Part shown: positions 51,707-61,844 of the stretch, piece after piece
Numbering within the stretch: position 1 is the stretch's first letter
Layout of the letters: every line of letters begins with the position of its first letter
Source: Devosia sp. Root413D1
Lineage (GTDB): Bacteria > Pseudomonadota > Alphaproteobacteria > Rhizobiales > Devosiaceae
DNA: 64,000 bases
NCBI RefSeq assembly: GCF_001425235.1
Contig: NZ_LMEA01000011.1
Span: forward strand, 62,001-126,000
Direction: 5' to 3'
The notes under the pieces: model-generated
Seen by the model: only the letters and a program-made list of their open reading frames with translations
Told to the model about the DNA's origin: nothing
Databases searched by the model: none
Made by a program: the position numbers and the translations under genes

Positions 51707-52354
51707 TTGCGGATATTGCTCGCCTGGGCCGCGATCCTTGCCGGCGCTGCCGGCCTTGCGCTCGACTGGTCGGCCATCTTCCCGTCAGTGATGACCGTTT
51801 CGACGACCAATCTGGTGGCGCGGTCGTTCCCCGACGCGTTCATCTACTTCTGGACCTACTTCACCCACCTGACCAACCTGTGGCTGCTGCTGACCTACGC
51901 CGCCGTGCTGTCAGGCTGGAACTGGCTTGGCTGGTTCCGCCGGCCGGTGATCATGGCCTCAGCGGCCGCCTTCATCACGCTGGTAATGCTCTACTACCAC
52001 TTCATGCTGGCCCCGACGCTGCAGCTCGAAGGGGCGCTCGGCATCGCCACCTGGTTGCTCCACTATGTCGCGCCAATCCTCTACCTCGTCTGGTGGGCCC
52101 TGTTCGCGCCGCATGGCGTGCTGCGCTTCCAGCATATCGGGCTGATGCTGCTGCCGGGCATCGGCTATGCGGCCTGGGTTCTGCTGCGCGGCGCCGTGGT
52201 CCACGAGTACCCCTATGATATTCTCGATGCCGGCAAGTTCGGCTATGGCGGGGTGGCGATCGGCGTTGCCGTGCTGCTGGTTGCCGTCAGCATCTTTTCC
52301 GTGATCATTGTCTGGGGCGATCGCGTTTTGGCGCAGAGGGGGAAACCGGCATGA
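51707..52354 (+). CDS. Pr6Pr family membrane protein, copy 1
   Basis: A 215-residue protein with six hydrophobic helices of the Pr6Pr/FAR-17a-like type. Diagnostic parts are FWTYFTHLTNLWLLLTYAAV, LLHYVAPILYLVWWALFAPH and LLRGAVVHEYPYDILDAGKF. The family has no established function in bacteria. The start is TTG at 51707 with a modest site before it. It overlaps the next gene, a paralogue, by four bases (ATGA). Confidence 0.85.
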   Translation: MRILLAWAAILAGAAGLALDWSAIFPSVMTVSTTNLVARSFPDAFIYFWTYFTHLTNLWLLLTYAAVLSGWNWLGWFRRPVIMASAAAFITLVMLYYHFMLAPTLQLEGALGIATWLLHYVAPILYLVWWALFAPHGVLRFQHIGLMLLPGIGYAAWVLLRGAVVHEYPYDILDAGKFGYGGVAIGVAVLLVAVSIFSVIIVWGDRVLAQRGKPA

Positions 52355-52989
52355 CGCTACGAACGGTGTTGCTGTGGTTCGGCGCCATCGCCGGGCCGAT
52401 TACCCTGCTGGCGCGCACCTGGCTGACGCTGACCAGCCGGCTTGAGAGCGGCGACAACCTGGTCGGGGCGCTGGCCTTTCTGTTCACCTTCTTCACCGTG
52501 CTCACCAACCTGATGATGGCGCTCTGCTACGTTGCGGCGGTGACCAGCTGGGGTTGGCTCGGCTGGTGGAACCGCCCCTTCGCCCGCGGGCTGACGGTCG
52601 GCTCGATCGTCATGGTGTCGGTCTACTACATCTTCTTTCTGTCGGGCCTCGAGTCCTTCACCGGCATCGACAACGTCCTCAACATCTACATGCACTACCT
52701 GGCGCCATGGCTGTTCGTGCTGTGGTGGCTGCTGACACCCGAGCACGGCGCGCTGCGCTTCGCCGACGTGCCGAAGATGCTGCTTTATCCCCTCCTCTAC
52801 GTCATCGTGGTGATGCTCCGCGGCGCGCTGGTGCACGAGTACCCCTACCCCATCCTCAACGTCGATAAGCTGGGTTACGGCCAGGTCGCCGTCGGCTGCC
52901 TGGGCATGCTGATCGGCTTCGTCGCGATCTATGCGCTGACCGTCGCCGTCGACCGCTGGCTCGGCGGCCGGCAGCCGGCGCGAGTCTGA
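52351..52989 (+). CDS. Pr6Pr family membrane protein, copy 2
   Basis: A 212-residue paralogue of the preceding protein with the same six-helix layout: TFFTVLTNLMMALCYVAAV, MHYLAPWLFVLWWLLTPEHG and LRGALVHEYPYPILNVDKLG align directly with copy 1. Tandem, translationally coupled copies suggest that they form a hetero-oligomer, though this is inference. At its end the sequence CGAGTCTGAYGCCT occurs twice in direct repeat (52981 and 52999). Confidence 0.85.
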   Translation: MTLRTVLLWFGAIAGPITLLARTWLTLTSRLESGDNLVGALAFLFTFFTVLTNLMMALCYVAAVTSWGWLGWWNRPFARGLTVGSIVMVSVYYIFFLSGLESFTGIDNVLNIYMHYLAPWLFVLWWLLTPEHGALRFADVPKMLLYPLLYVIVVMLRGALVHEYPYPILNVDKLGYGQVAVGCLGMLIGFVAIYALTVAVDRWLGGRQPARV

Positions 52990-53067
52990 TGCCTGGCTCG
53001 AGTCTGACGCCTTGTTTGTGACACTCGCTCGCCCCTAAGCTCGCCCTTTCATCGGGGCGGTAAGTCC

Positions 53068-53943
53068 ATGAGTTTCGAGTGGTCGCGGGACGATGTCACC
53101 GTGGGTGACGGGTTCCTGCGTATAGCGCGTGAGCAGATCGGCAAGGCCATTGCCGGCGCCGAGAACGGCCAGGAGTCGCCCGAAAGGCGAGTGCACGAGG
53201 CCCGCCGGCGCTGTAAGAAACTGCGCGCCCTGTTCCGCCTGGTCCGCCCGGGCTTCGCCGGTTATGCCACCGAAGACGCATTCGTTCGCGACGCCTCTCG
53301 CGGTCTTGCCGCCGCCCGTGACATGCGGGTCACCCAGCAGACCTATATCGAACTGATGGCCTGGGCCCACCGGCCGGTGCCACCCCTTGCTTCCGACGCG
53401 TCCGGTCACGATGGTGAGGTGGAGGCCCTGCGGAGCTTCGCCGATCAGATGCGCGAACTCGATCGCCGCAGCCACCACTGGCGGCTCGAGCGGATCGACC
53501 TCGACACCCTCGCTGCCGGCCTCAAGCACACCTACCGCCGCGGCCGCCACACCGGCCGCGAGGCCAATCGGCGCCGTACCGACGAGGCCTTCCACGAGTG
53601 GCGCAAGTACAGCAAGTATCATTGGAACCAGCTCGGCCTGCTCGAAGGCTGTGCGGGCGAAATCCTCCCCGCCGCCCATAAGTGCGCTGGCGACCTCGCC
53701 GATCATTTGGGGCTGCACCACGACCTTGCGGTGCTGCAGGACCTGTTGCGTACCGCGCCGGCAGAGCTCGGCCCGGATATTGACGTGGGGTTTGCGATTG
53801 ATGCGGCAGACCGCCGGCAGGCCGAGATCGAGTCGAGGATCGCCAATCTTGGCCGGCAGGTCTTCGCCGAAAAACCTAAAGCCCTGAAGGCGCGCTTCTC
53901 CGCTTATTTCGAGGGCTGGATGCGACGCGAGGCCGCCGAGTAA
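53068..53943 (+). CDS. CHAD domain protein
   Basis: A 291-residue helical CHAD protein. The basic, polyphosphate-binding helices are clear: ERRVHEARRRCKKLRALFRL near residue 40 and HEWRKYSKYHWNQLGLLEGC near residue 175, each with the conserved histidine and lysine/arginine pattern. CHAD domains bind inorganic polyphosphate. The next gene encodes a CYTH enzyme and overlaps its stop by one base. In many bacteria the two domains are fused in one protein; here they are split. Confidence 0.93.
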   Translation: MSFEWSRDDVTVGDGFLRIAREQIGKAIAGAENGQESPERRVHEARRRCKKLRALFRLVRPGFAGYATEDAFVRDASRGLAAARDMRVTQQTYIELMAWAHRPVPPLASDASGHDGEVEALRSFADQMRELDRRSHHWRLERIDLDTLAAGLKHTYRRGRHTGREANRRRTDEAFHEWRKYSKYHWNQLGLLEGCAGEILPAAHKCAGDLADHLGLHHDLAVLQDLLRTAPAELGPDIDVGFAIDAADRRQAEIESRIANLGRQVFAEKPKALKARFSAYFEGWMRREAAE

Positions 53944-54410
53944 TGGGTATCGAGATCGAGCGGAAATACCTCATCGCCAGTGCCGGCTGGCGCGACCTTG
54001 TGACCGCCACCCAACTGCTGCGCCAGGGCTACCTCACCGCCGGCAGCGGCGTCACCGTACGCGTACGGACCGTCGATGACCGGCTCGGCTACATCACGAT
54101 CAAGAGCGGCGGCTCGGCTCTCGCCCGCGCCGAGTTCGAGTACGAAGTGCCGATCGCCGACGCACGGCAGATGCTGGGTTACGTCCGCGGCGCGCAGATC
54201 GAGAAGCTGCGACATCTCCTCGACCTGCCCGACGGTGATTGGGTGGTCGATGAATTCCAGGGCCGGCACGCCGGCCTGCTGATCGCCGAAGTCGAGCTCG
54301 AATCCCCGACCCGCAAGCTCGACCTGCCCGACTGGCTCGGCGACGAGGTCACCGGCGACCCGCAATACTACAATTCCAGCCTTGCCATGCTGGTCGGCGG
54401 GGAAATCTGA
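53943..54410 (+). CDS. CYTH domain protein, probable inorganic triphosphatase
   Basis: A 155-residue CYTH protein with the signature MGIEIERKYLI, which binds metal. Further tunnel residues follow: the arginines of VTVRVRTVDDRLGYITIKSG, the charged strand RAEFEYEVPI, and the acidic strand LIAEVELES. Stand-alone bacterial members mostly hydrolyse tripolyphosphate; adenylate cyclase activity is known only in a few. Coupling with the CHAD gene supports a role in polyphosphate metabolism. Confidence 0.92.
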   Translation: MGIEIERKYLIASAGWRDLVTATQLLRQGYLTAGSGVTVRVRTVDDRLGYITIKSGGSALARAEFEYEVPIADARQMLGYVRGAQIEKLRHLLDLPDGDWVVDEFQGRHAGLLIAEVELESPTRKLDLPDWLGDEVTGDPQYYNSSLAMLVGGEI

Positions 54411-54479
54411 GGCATTTGTGGTGTCCCCCGCGAGTCGTATCCGCTATAGCGAACGCCAGCGGATCAGGGCCGGAATCGG

Positions 54480-56711
<2,232 letters not shown>

Positions 56712-56728
56712 AGCACCCGACTGATGGA

Positions 56729-56852
56729 GACGGCCCCCTCCCGGCCTCCCCCATGAAGGGGGAGGTGAAGAGTCGAGGCCCTGTCTTCGATCGCGCCAGG
56801 TGAACCGGCAGGGCACCTCCCCCTTTAAGGGGGAGGATGGGAGGGGGCCGTC
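56729..56852. repeat. 124-bp palindromic repeat element after purL
   Basis: The outer arms GACGGCCCCCTCCC and GGGAGGGGGCCGTC are perfect inverse copies of 14 bases. Inside each, a second hairpin of CCTCCCCC and GGGGGAGG type occurs (56744-56765 and 56815-56836). It is made from the same C-rich building blocks as the repeats at 57809 and 58226 and probably belongs to the same dispersed family. Confidence 0.85.
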
Positions 56853-56948
56853 TGCCTCAACGACGCGCAATGCCAAATTCGTGACCGGGTGTAACATTCC
56901 GCCCCGTCCGTGCGTATATAGAGCGCATCCCAAATAATGGAGACCATC

Positions 56949-57461
56949 ATGACGACCACTGAGCGGGCGGTTCTGGCTGGCGGGTGTTTCTGGGGCGCGC
57001 AGGAGCTGCTGCGCCACAAGGACGGGATTATCTCCACCCGTGTCGGCTACTCGGGCGATGACGGCTTCGCCAATGCCACCTATCGCAGCCACGGTGACCA
57101 TGCCGAGGCGGTCGAGATCAATTTCGATCCGAGCCGCATCAGCTATCGCGACATCCTGGAGTTCTTCTTCCAGATCCACGATCCCTCGACCAGGAACCGG
57201 CAGGGCAACGATGTCGGTCGCGCCTATCGTTCTGCGATCTTCTATGAGAACGCCGAGCAGAAGGCCGTGGCCGAGGACACCATCAAGGACGTCGACGCCT
57301 CCGGCCTGTGGCCTGGCAAGGTCGTGACCGAGCTGCAGCCGGTCGGCCCGTTCTGGGAGGCCGAGCCCGAGCATCAGGACTATCTGCAGCGCATCCCCAA
57401 CGGTTACACCTGCCACTGGGTGCGGCCCAACTGGAAGCTGCCCAAGCGCCAGGCGGCCTGA
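56949..57461 (+). CDS. msrA: peptide-methionine (S)-S-oxide reductase
   Basis: MsrA repairs oxidised methionine in proteins. The 170-residue enzyme has the catalytic cysteine in [20 protein letters not shown] and the family segments [19 protein letters not shown] and [20 protein letters not shown]. The resolving cysteine near the end is in [11 protein letters not shown]. The start at 56949 has GGAG seven bases upstream. A strong terminator follows the gene, so it is not cotranscribed with bolA. Confidence 0.96.
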   Translation: MTTTERAVLAGGCFWGAQELLRHKDGIISTRVGYSGDDGFANATYRSHGDHAEAVEINFDPSRISYRDILEFFFQIHDPSTRNRQGNDVGRAYRSAIFYENAEQKAVAEDTIKDVDASGLWPGKVVTELQPVGPFWEAEPEHQDYLQRIPNGYTCHWVRPNWKLPKRQAA

Positions 57462-57484
57462 CCGGAACGATCTCAGAAAACCAA

Positions 57485-57515
57485 ACGGGCGCCGGGAAAC
57501 CGGCGCCCGTCTCGT
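57485..57515 (+). terminator. intrinsic terminator after msrA
   Basis: ACGGGCGCCGG and CCGGCGCCCGT form an 11-base stem with a GAAA loop, 24 bases after the stop codon, followed by CTCGTT. The stem is very strong, the U-tract short. Confidence 0.8.
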
Positions 57516-57574
57516 TGAACGCCCCTCTGCCGCATGCCATATCTCAGGTGGGCTCAACTACCGGGAGACATGTC

Positions 57575-57808
57575 ATGGGCATGGCCGCTAACGAAATCGA
57601 ACGCCGCATCCTCAAGGCCCTTCCGGACGCCATCGTCGAGATTCGCGATCTCGCCGGCGACGGCGATCACTACGCAGCAACGGTCACCTCCGAAGCTTTC
57701 CGCGGCAAGACCCGCGTCCAGCAGCACCAGATGGTCAACGCCGCGTTTGGCGAAGACATGGGGACGGTGCTGCATTCTCTGGCGCTACAGACGAAAGCGC
57801 CGGATTAG
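57575..57808 (+). CDS. BolA family protein
   Basis: A 77-residue BolA/YrbA-type protein. The class II KH-like fold shows in LPDAIVEIRDLAGDGDHYAA, with the conserved GDGDHY, and in RVQQHQMVNAAFGEDMGTVL, with the histidine used for iron-sulfur cluster sharing. BolA proteins work with monothiol glutaredoxins, and grxD lies 1.2 kb downstream. In relatives the two genes are neighbours; here a DUF559 cassette and a HAD gene stand between them. GGGAG precedes the ATG at 57575. Confidence 0.93.
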   Translation: MGMAANEIERRILKALPDAIVEIRDLAGDGDHYAATVTSEAFRGKTRVQQHQMVNAAFGEDMGTVLHSLALQTKAPD

Positions 57809-57874
57809 TCCCCCTTATCCTCCCCCGCGTGGCGGGGGAGGGGGACCAGCCGAAGGCTGGTGGAGGGGGGAGCC
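57809..57874. repeat. left copy of a 60-bp inverted repeat flanking the DUF559 gene
   Basis: It begins directly after the bolA stop codon. It contains two nested hairpins, CCTCCCCCGC/GCGGGGGAGG and ACCAGCC/GGCTGGT, and ends GGAGGGGGGAGCC. Read in reverse complement, the copy at 58226 matches it along nearly its full length. Its end supplies the ribosome site of the DUF559 gene. Confidence 0.85.
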
Positions 57875-57878
57875 AATC

Positions 57879-58295
57879 GTGCGGGCATCATCCAAAAGCT
57901 ATAGCAGCGCCAAGCGCATGCGACGCGACATGCCCTTGCCCGAGGTCATCCTCTGGCAGCTGCTCCGCGGCGGCAAGGTCCACGGCCTCCGCTTCCGCCG
58001 ACAGCACCCAGTGGGACCGTTCGTCCTCGACTTCTACTGCGCCGAACGGAAGCTGGCGATCGAGGTAGACGGTCGCGCCCACGACAACACCGAACGCGTT
58101 GGGCAGGACGAGCGACGAACCATGTGGCTGAACAATCAGGGGATTCGAGTTATCCGCTTCATGGCGAGCGACATTCTCGACCCCGAGGCACTTGAAGCCG
58201 TCGCGGTGAGCATCCGAGAGACCGCGGCCCCCTCCACCGGCTTCGCCGGTCCCCCTCCCCCGCCCCGCGGGGGAGGATCAGGGGGCTCACCATGA
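57879..58295 (+). CDS. DUF559 endonuclease-like protein inside inverted repeats
   Basis: A 138-residue protein of the DUF559 family, which has a PD-(D/E)XK/Vsr-like nuclease fold. The core reads LPEVILWQLLRGGKVHGLRF, then PVGPFVLDFYCAERKLAIEV with D, E in the order of the active site, and VDGRAHDN and VIRFMASDIL. The start is GTG at 57879; its ribosome site GGAGGGGGGAG is part of the left repeat. The last 25 residues (STGFAGPPPPPRGGG) are translated from the right repeat. It overlaps the HAD gene by four bases. Its biological role and mobility are unknown. Confidence 0.85.
   Translation: MRASSKSYSSAKRMRRDMPLPEVILWQLLRGGKVHGLRFRRQHPVGPFVLDFYCAERKLAIEVDGRAHDNTERVGQDERRTMWLNNQGIRVIRFMASDILDPEALEAVAVSIRETAAPSTGFAGPPPPPRGGGSGGSP
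58226..58287. repeat. right copy of the inverted repeat flanking the DUF559 gene
   Basis: Inverse copy of 57809-57874, differing mainly in the inner hairpin (ACCGGC/GCCGGT instead of ACCAGCC/GGCTGGT). It lies inside the 3' end of the DUF559 reading frame and stops five bases ahead of the HAD start codon. Confidence 0.85.
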
Positions 58296-58927
58296 CCCGC
58301 ATCGTCCTCTTCGACGTCGATGGCGTGCTCGTGCACGGCTATCATGCCCGCCCGGAAAAGCAGATCCGTTGGGATGAGAACCTGCTCGCCGACCTCGGTG
58401 TCGACCCCGAGCGGTTCAAGAGCGAGTTCATCTACGACATCTTCATCAAGAAGGTGATCGTCGGGCAGATGTCGCTGCTCGAGGCGCTGGATCGTACCCT
58501 GCCCGGCCTCGGCTATCGCGGCCCCAGCATGGCCTTTGCAGGCTACTGGCTGAGCCACGACAGCAACGTCAACCAGCCGCTGCTCGATGTGGTGGCGCAA
58601 CTCAAGACCGTCGGCACGACGCTTTACCTCGCCACCAACCAGGAACACATGCGGGCCCAGTGGCTATGGCAGCAGCTGAAGTTCGGCGAGCTGTTCGAGG
58701 ACATGTTCCACTCCGCCCGGATCGGCCACGCCAAGCCGGCAAAACCCTATTTCGACTGGGTAAGCAACCGCCTCGGCCGACAGGCCGAGCCGCCGCTGTT
58801 TTTCGACGACCGCGAGGACATCGTGAAGGCCGCCCGCGCCCACGGCTGGGAGGCGGTGCAGTACGAGGGACTCGAGGATGTCACCGGCCATCCCTGGATC
58901 GCGCAGCGGCTAAGCATCGTCAAATGA
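58292..58927 (+). CDS. HAD superfamily hydrolase
   Basis: A 211-residue HAD hydrolase. Motif I is VLFDVDGVLVHGYH, with the second aspartate of the D-x-D pair; motif II is LYLATN; the lysine of motif III is in HAKPAKPYFDW; motif IV is LFFDDREDIV. A helical cap lies at about residues 20-95. Substrates are probably sugar phosphates or nucleotides, but none can be assigned. The ATG overlaps the DUF559 stop codon, so its own promoter is likely disturbed or replaced by the cassette. Confidence 0.9.
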   Translation: MTRIVLFDVDGVLVHGYHARPEKQIRWDENLLADLGVDPERFKSEFIYDIFIKKVIVGQMSLLEALDRTLPGLGYRGPSMAFAGYWLSHDSNVNQPLLDVVAQLKTVGTTLYLATNQEHMRAQWLWQQLKFGELFEDMFHSARIGHAKPAKPYFDWVSNRLGRQAEPPLFFDDREDIVKAARAHGWEAVQYEGLEDVTGHPWIAQRLSIVK

Positions 58928-59014
58928 CGATGAGCACCTCGACAGCGCCGCATTGCAGGACTATTTACGAGAGAGAGCGGAGCCGGCATCCTCCCCGGCC
59001 TGAAAGGCATGCAT

Positions 59015-59350
59015 ATGAGCGACATCAACGCACTGATCGACGAGCAGGTGAAGAATAACGACGTGTTCCTCTATATGAAGGGCACGCCGGATTTCCCGAT
59101 GTGCGGCTTCTCCGGCCGCGTGGTGCAGATTCTCGGCTATCTCGGCGTCGACTATCAGAGCGCCAATGTGCTGGAGAACCAGGACCTGCGCGAGGGCATC
59201 AAGGCCTACGCCAACTGGCCGACCATCCCGCAGCTCTACATCAAGGGCGAGTTCGTCGGCGGCGCCGACATCGTCACCGAGATGTTCCAGGCGGGCGAAC
59301 TGCAATCGCACCTCGCCGATAAGGGCATCGCGGTCAAGCAGACCGCCTGA
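59015..59350 (+). CDS. grxD: monothiol glutaredoxin Grx4 type
   Basis: A 111-residue glutaredoxin of the CGFS type, which binds a [2Fe-2S] cluster with glutathione and partners BolA. The active site is PMCGFSGRVVQIL, followed by the glutathione-binding motifs WPTIPQLYIKGEFVGGADIV. The start at 59015 has AAAGG seven bases upstream; an ATG two codons earlier is in frame. A bidirectional terminator follows. Confidence 0.95.
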   Translation: MSDINALIDEQVKNNDVFLYMKGTPDFPMCGFSGRVVQILGYLGVDYQSANVLENQDLREGIKAYANWPTIPQLYIKGEFVGGADIVTEMFQAGELQSHLADKGIAVKQTA

Positions 59351-59371
59351 CGCCAGTCACGGACCGATGGC

Positions 59372-59405
59372 AAAAAAGGCCGCGTCTTCGGACGCGGCCT
59401 TTTTG
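59372..59405 (+). terminator. bidirectional intrinsic terminator
   Basis: AAGGCCGCGTC and GACGCGGCCTT form an 11-base stem with a TTCG loop, preceded by an A-run and followed by TTTT. It serves grxD and the convergent gene at 59409. Confidence 0.92.
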
Positions 59406-59408
59406 CGT

Positions 59409-59867
59409 TCAGTAGTCCAGCCCGAACTGGATCTCGATCCGGTGGTACCTCCCGCCCTGACCGGCCCACTGGTGGTAGATCTCGCGGCTTTCCCCGGAGA
59501 AGACGTGTCGGGATGCCTCGATCGCCGCCACCAGCGGCGCGTACCCCTCAGTGAACAACGTCCGCATCGAGCCCTGATGCATCGCGCTCGCCACCATGAT
59601 CGGTTCAAGGTGGGCAACCGCGAACGGCCCATCATAGCCATCGGCGCGGCGCACCGGGCGGCAGAAGCGAAGCTCGAATTCGGTCTTGCTGTCCCTGGGC
59701 AGATTGCGCGCCACGAATACCCACGGCCCGGCGATTTCCAGCCCGCTGCGCGCGATTTCGGCATCGAGCTGTCCGGTAATCTCTGGGCTGACCTGCTTGA
59801 TCGCTGCAATAGTGAGCCGCCGGCTGGTGCTGAGCACCACCATTGCTTCGGTTTCCTTGATGTCCAT
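59409..59867 (-). CDS. stand-alone GyrI-like effector-binding protein
   Basis: A 152-residue protein with the GyrI-like/SOUL-type small-molecule binding fold and no DNA-binding domain. It shows the duplicated beta-alpha pattern of the family: GPWVFVARNLPRDSKTEFEL, then GYDGPFAVAHLEPIMVASAM and HQGSMRTLFTEGYAPLVAAI. Free-standing members can bind drugs or inhibit gyrase. The ATG at 59867 has GGAGG six bases upstream. It resembles the C-terminal domain of the AraC-type protein at 6786 only in overall class. Confidence 0.82.
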   Translation of the reverse strand: MDIKETEAMVVLSTSRRLTIAAIKQVSPEITGQLDAEIARSGLEIAGPWVFVARNLPRDSKTEFELRFCRPVRRADGYDGPFAVAHLEPIMVASAMHQGSMRTLFTEGYAPLVAAIEASRHVFSGESREIYHQWAGQGGRYHRIEIQFGLDY

Positions 59868-59985
59868 CATCGCCCTCCCGGTCGCGGTAAAGCTGATGCG
59901 CGCTCAGTTTCCGGGCAAGCCGAATGCTGGAAAATCCTTCCGCTCGAGGGGGTAGTCCGATGGCGGGAAAGAAATAGTCTTGCGT

Positions 59986-60300
59986 TCAGGCCGAGCGGCG
60001 CAGCACCACACTCGCCTCGTGCGCCGGAACATCCGCTGCGAACCGCAGTTCACGCAGCGGCCGCACGCGACGGGTGGCTTCGGCATAGAGCGGGTGCGCC
60101 TTGTAGGCAGCCAGGGCCGCTTCGTCAGCAAACTCGGCATAGACCACCACATCGACGTCGTTGCCGAACTGGTCGACCTTGCTGTTCCGCGTCACCTCGA
60201 AATGCAGCGCGTGCGGGATCTGGCCCAGCAGATTCAGTCCCTCGACCACGGCGTCGAGATTGGCTGGCTTGGCGGTAAAGAAGACGATATGGCGGATCAC
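59986..60300 (-). CDS. Dabb (stress-responsive alpha/beta barrel) family protein
   Basis: A 104-residue protein with the dimeric alpha-beta barrel pattern: MIRHIVFFTAKPANLDAVVE, HFEVTRNSKVD, VVVYAEFADEAALAAYKAHP. Such proteins include cyclases and heme-degrading relatives as well as stress proteins; no active site can be assigned here. It starts at 60300 and has about 115 bp between it and the gene downstream. The 193-bp space to the MFS gene at 60494 contains a T-A-rich pair of GTAAAAGTACGTGTAAGTAC, which looks symmetric but is unassigned. Confidence 0.88.
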   Translation of the reverse strand: MIRHIVFFTAKPANLDAVVEGLNLLGQIPHALHFEVTRNSKVDQFGNDVDVVVYAEFADEAALAAYKAHPLYAEATRRVRPLRELRFAADVPAHEASVVLRRSA

Positions 60301-60493
60301 GAGGCGAAGCTCCGTTGCTGCACCGCATATAGTCCTCCCCGATCGCCAGACAACTGCGGCATGAGGCCACGATCACGCAACGTGATGGCTGGCATAAGCA
60401 AAATGCGTTTCCAGCGAGGCCCGCCCGGAGTGTAAAAGTACGTGTAAGTACACGCTCTCCCTCCCTGCCCCACCTCCTCTGAGTCCTCCCGCC

Positions 60494-61726
60494 ATGTCCT
60501 CGATCACCGCCACCCGCTCTGCGGCGACGCCGCTTATTGCGCTGATCATCTGCGGCTGCATCATCGCGGCGGTGACCAATGGCATCCGCACCAGCTTTGG
60601 TCTTCTGACCCTGCCGATGACGTCGGACCTCGGCCTGACCCGCGAAGCCTGGGGCATGGCGATGGCCATCCAGAACCTCGCCTGGGGTATTGCCCAGCCG
60701 TTCGCCGGCGGTCTCGCCGATCGTTACGGCACGGCCAAGGTGATCATCGGCGGCCTGTTGATCTATGCGGCAGGTCTCGCGCTGATGGTGGTCTCGCCCA
60801 CCGGCTCGATGCTCAACCTCACGGCGGGCGTGATCACCGGGGTCGGCATCGCCACCTCGTCCTTCTCCATCGTGATGATCGCCTTCGGTCGCCGTGTGCC
60901 GCAGGAAAAGCGCAGCCTGGTTTTCGGCGTCGCCACCGCGGCCTCATCATTCGGCCAGTTCGCCTTCGCGCCGATCGGACAGGCCTTCATCAGCAATTTC
61001 GGCTGGCAGAGCGCTCTCATCTACGCCGCCGCCATCCTGGCGCTGGTGATCCCGCTGACCTTCGCGCTACGCGGCCGCACCGAGCGCGCCGCCGGCCAAG
61101 CCGATCTCAAGTTCATGGAAGCGCTGAGCCGCGCCTGGGGGTTCGGGTCCTACCGCCTCCTGGTCGTCGGCTTTTTCGTCTGCGGCTTCCACCTCGCCTT
61201 CGTCAACGTCCACATGCCCGCTTATCTGGTGCAGTGCGGCCTGTCTCCGGAAGTCGGCAGTTGGGCCATCGCGGTGATCGGGCTGTTCAATATCGTCGGC
61301 TCGCTCACCGCCGGCTATCTGGGCGGTCGTCTCCCCAAGCAGCTGCTGCTCGCTTCGATCTACTTCAGCCGCGCCGTGGCCATTGGCCTGTTCGTGCTGT
61401 TCCCGGTCACCGAGATCAGCGCCTACATCTTCGCCGCCGCGATGGGCCTGCTGTGGCTCTCCACCGTGCCGCTGACGGCCGGGCTGGTGACGCTGTTCTT
61501 CGGCGCCCGCTACATGGGGATGCTCTATGGCGTTGCCTTCTTCAGCCACCAGTTGGGCTCGTTCGTCGGGGTGTGGCTGGGTGGCTTCGTCTACGATCAC
61601 ACCGGCTCCTACAGCATCGTATGGTACCTGGGGATCCTCCTCGGGCTCGCGTCGGCGGCCATTCACCTGCCGATCCGCGAACTCGGAGCCCAGTCGTTCC
61701 AGCTGAGGCAAGCTCCTTCCAGCTAA
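60494..61726 (+). CDS. MFS transporter, monocarboxylate/YbfB-like
   Basis: A 410-residue transporter with 12 helices. Motif A is QPFAGGLADRYGTAKVIIGG, and the opening IIAAVTNGIRTSFGLLTLPM with the helix 5 segment ATAASSFGQFAFAPIGQAFI matches the group of monocarboxylate- and oxalate-type permeases in Proteobacteria. The substrate is unknown. It is 118 bp ahead of a second, unrelated MFS gene in the same direction. Confidence 0.92.
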   Translation: MSSITATRSAATPLIALIICGCIIAAVTNGIRTSFGLLTLPMTSDLGLTREAWGMAMAIQNLAWGIAQPFAGGLADRYGTAKVIIGGLLIYAAGLALMVVSPTGSMLNLTAGVITGVGIATSSFSIVMIAFGRRVPQEKRSLVFGVATAASSFGQFAFAPIGQAFISNFGWQSALIYAAAILALVIPLTFALRGRTERAAGQADLKFMEALSRAWGFGSYRLLVVGFFVCGFHLAFVNVHMPAYLVQCGLSPEVGSWAIAVIGLFNIVGSLTAGYLGGRLPKQLLLASIYFSRAVAIGLFVLFPVTEISAYIFAAAMGLLWLSTVPLTAGLVTLFFGARYMGMLYGVAFFSHQLGSFVGVWLGGFVYDHTGSYSIVWYLGILLGLASAAIHLPIRELGAQSFQLRQAPSS

Positions 61727-61844
61727 GACTCGACAATAGCCTCAGCCTCTCGAAAGTATTGATCACCCGCGGGTTGCCAAAGGCCGGAGATGCGCGCATC
61801 TTCCCGGCCTTTCCGGCCGTCCCACGGCCATTTCTGAGCAAACA

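Noticed and set aside
54439-54464. Riboswitch or operator ahead of purL (ATCCGCT / AGCGGAT)
   Set aside because: A single seven-base stem with a 12-base loop; no purine riboswitch core or known regulator site is visible.
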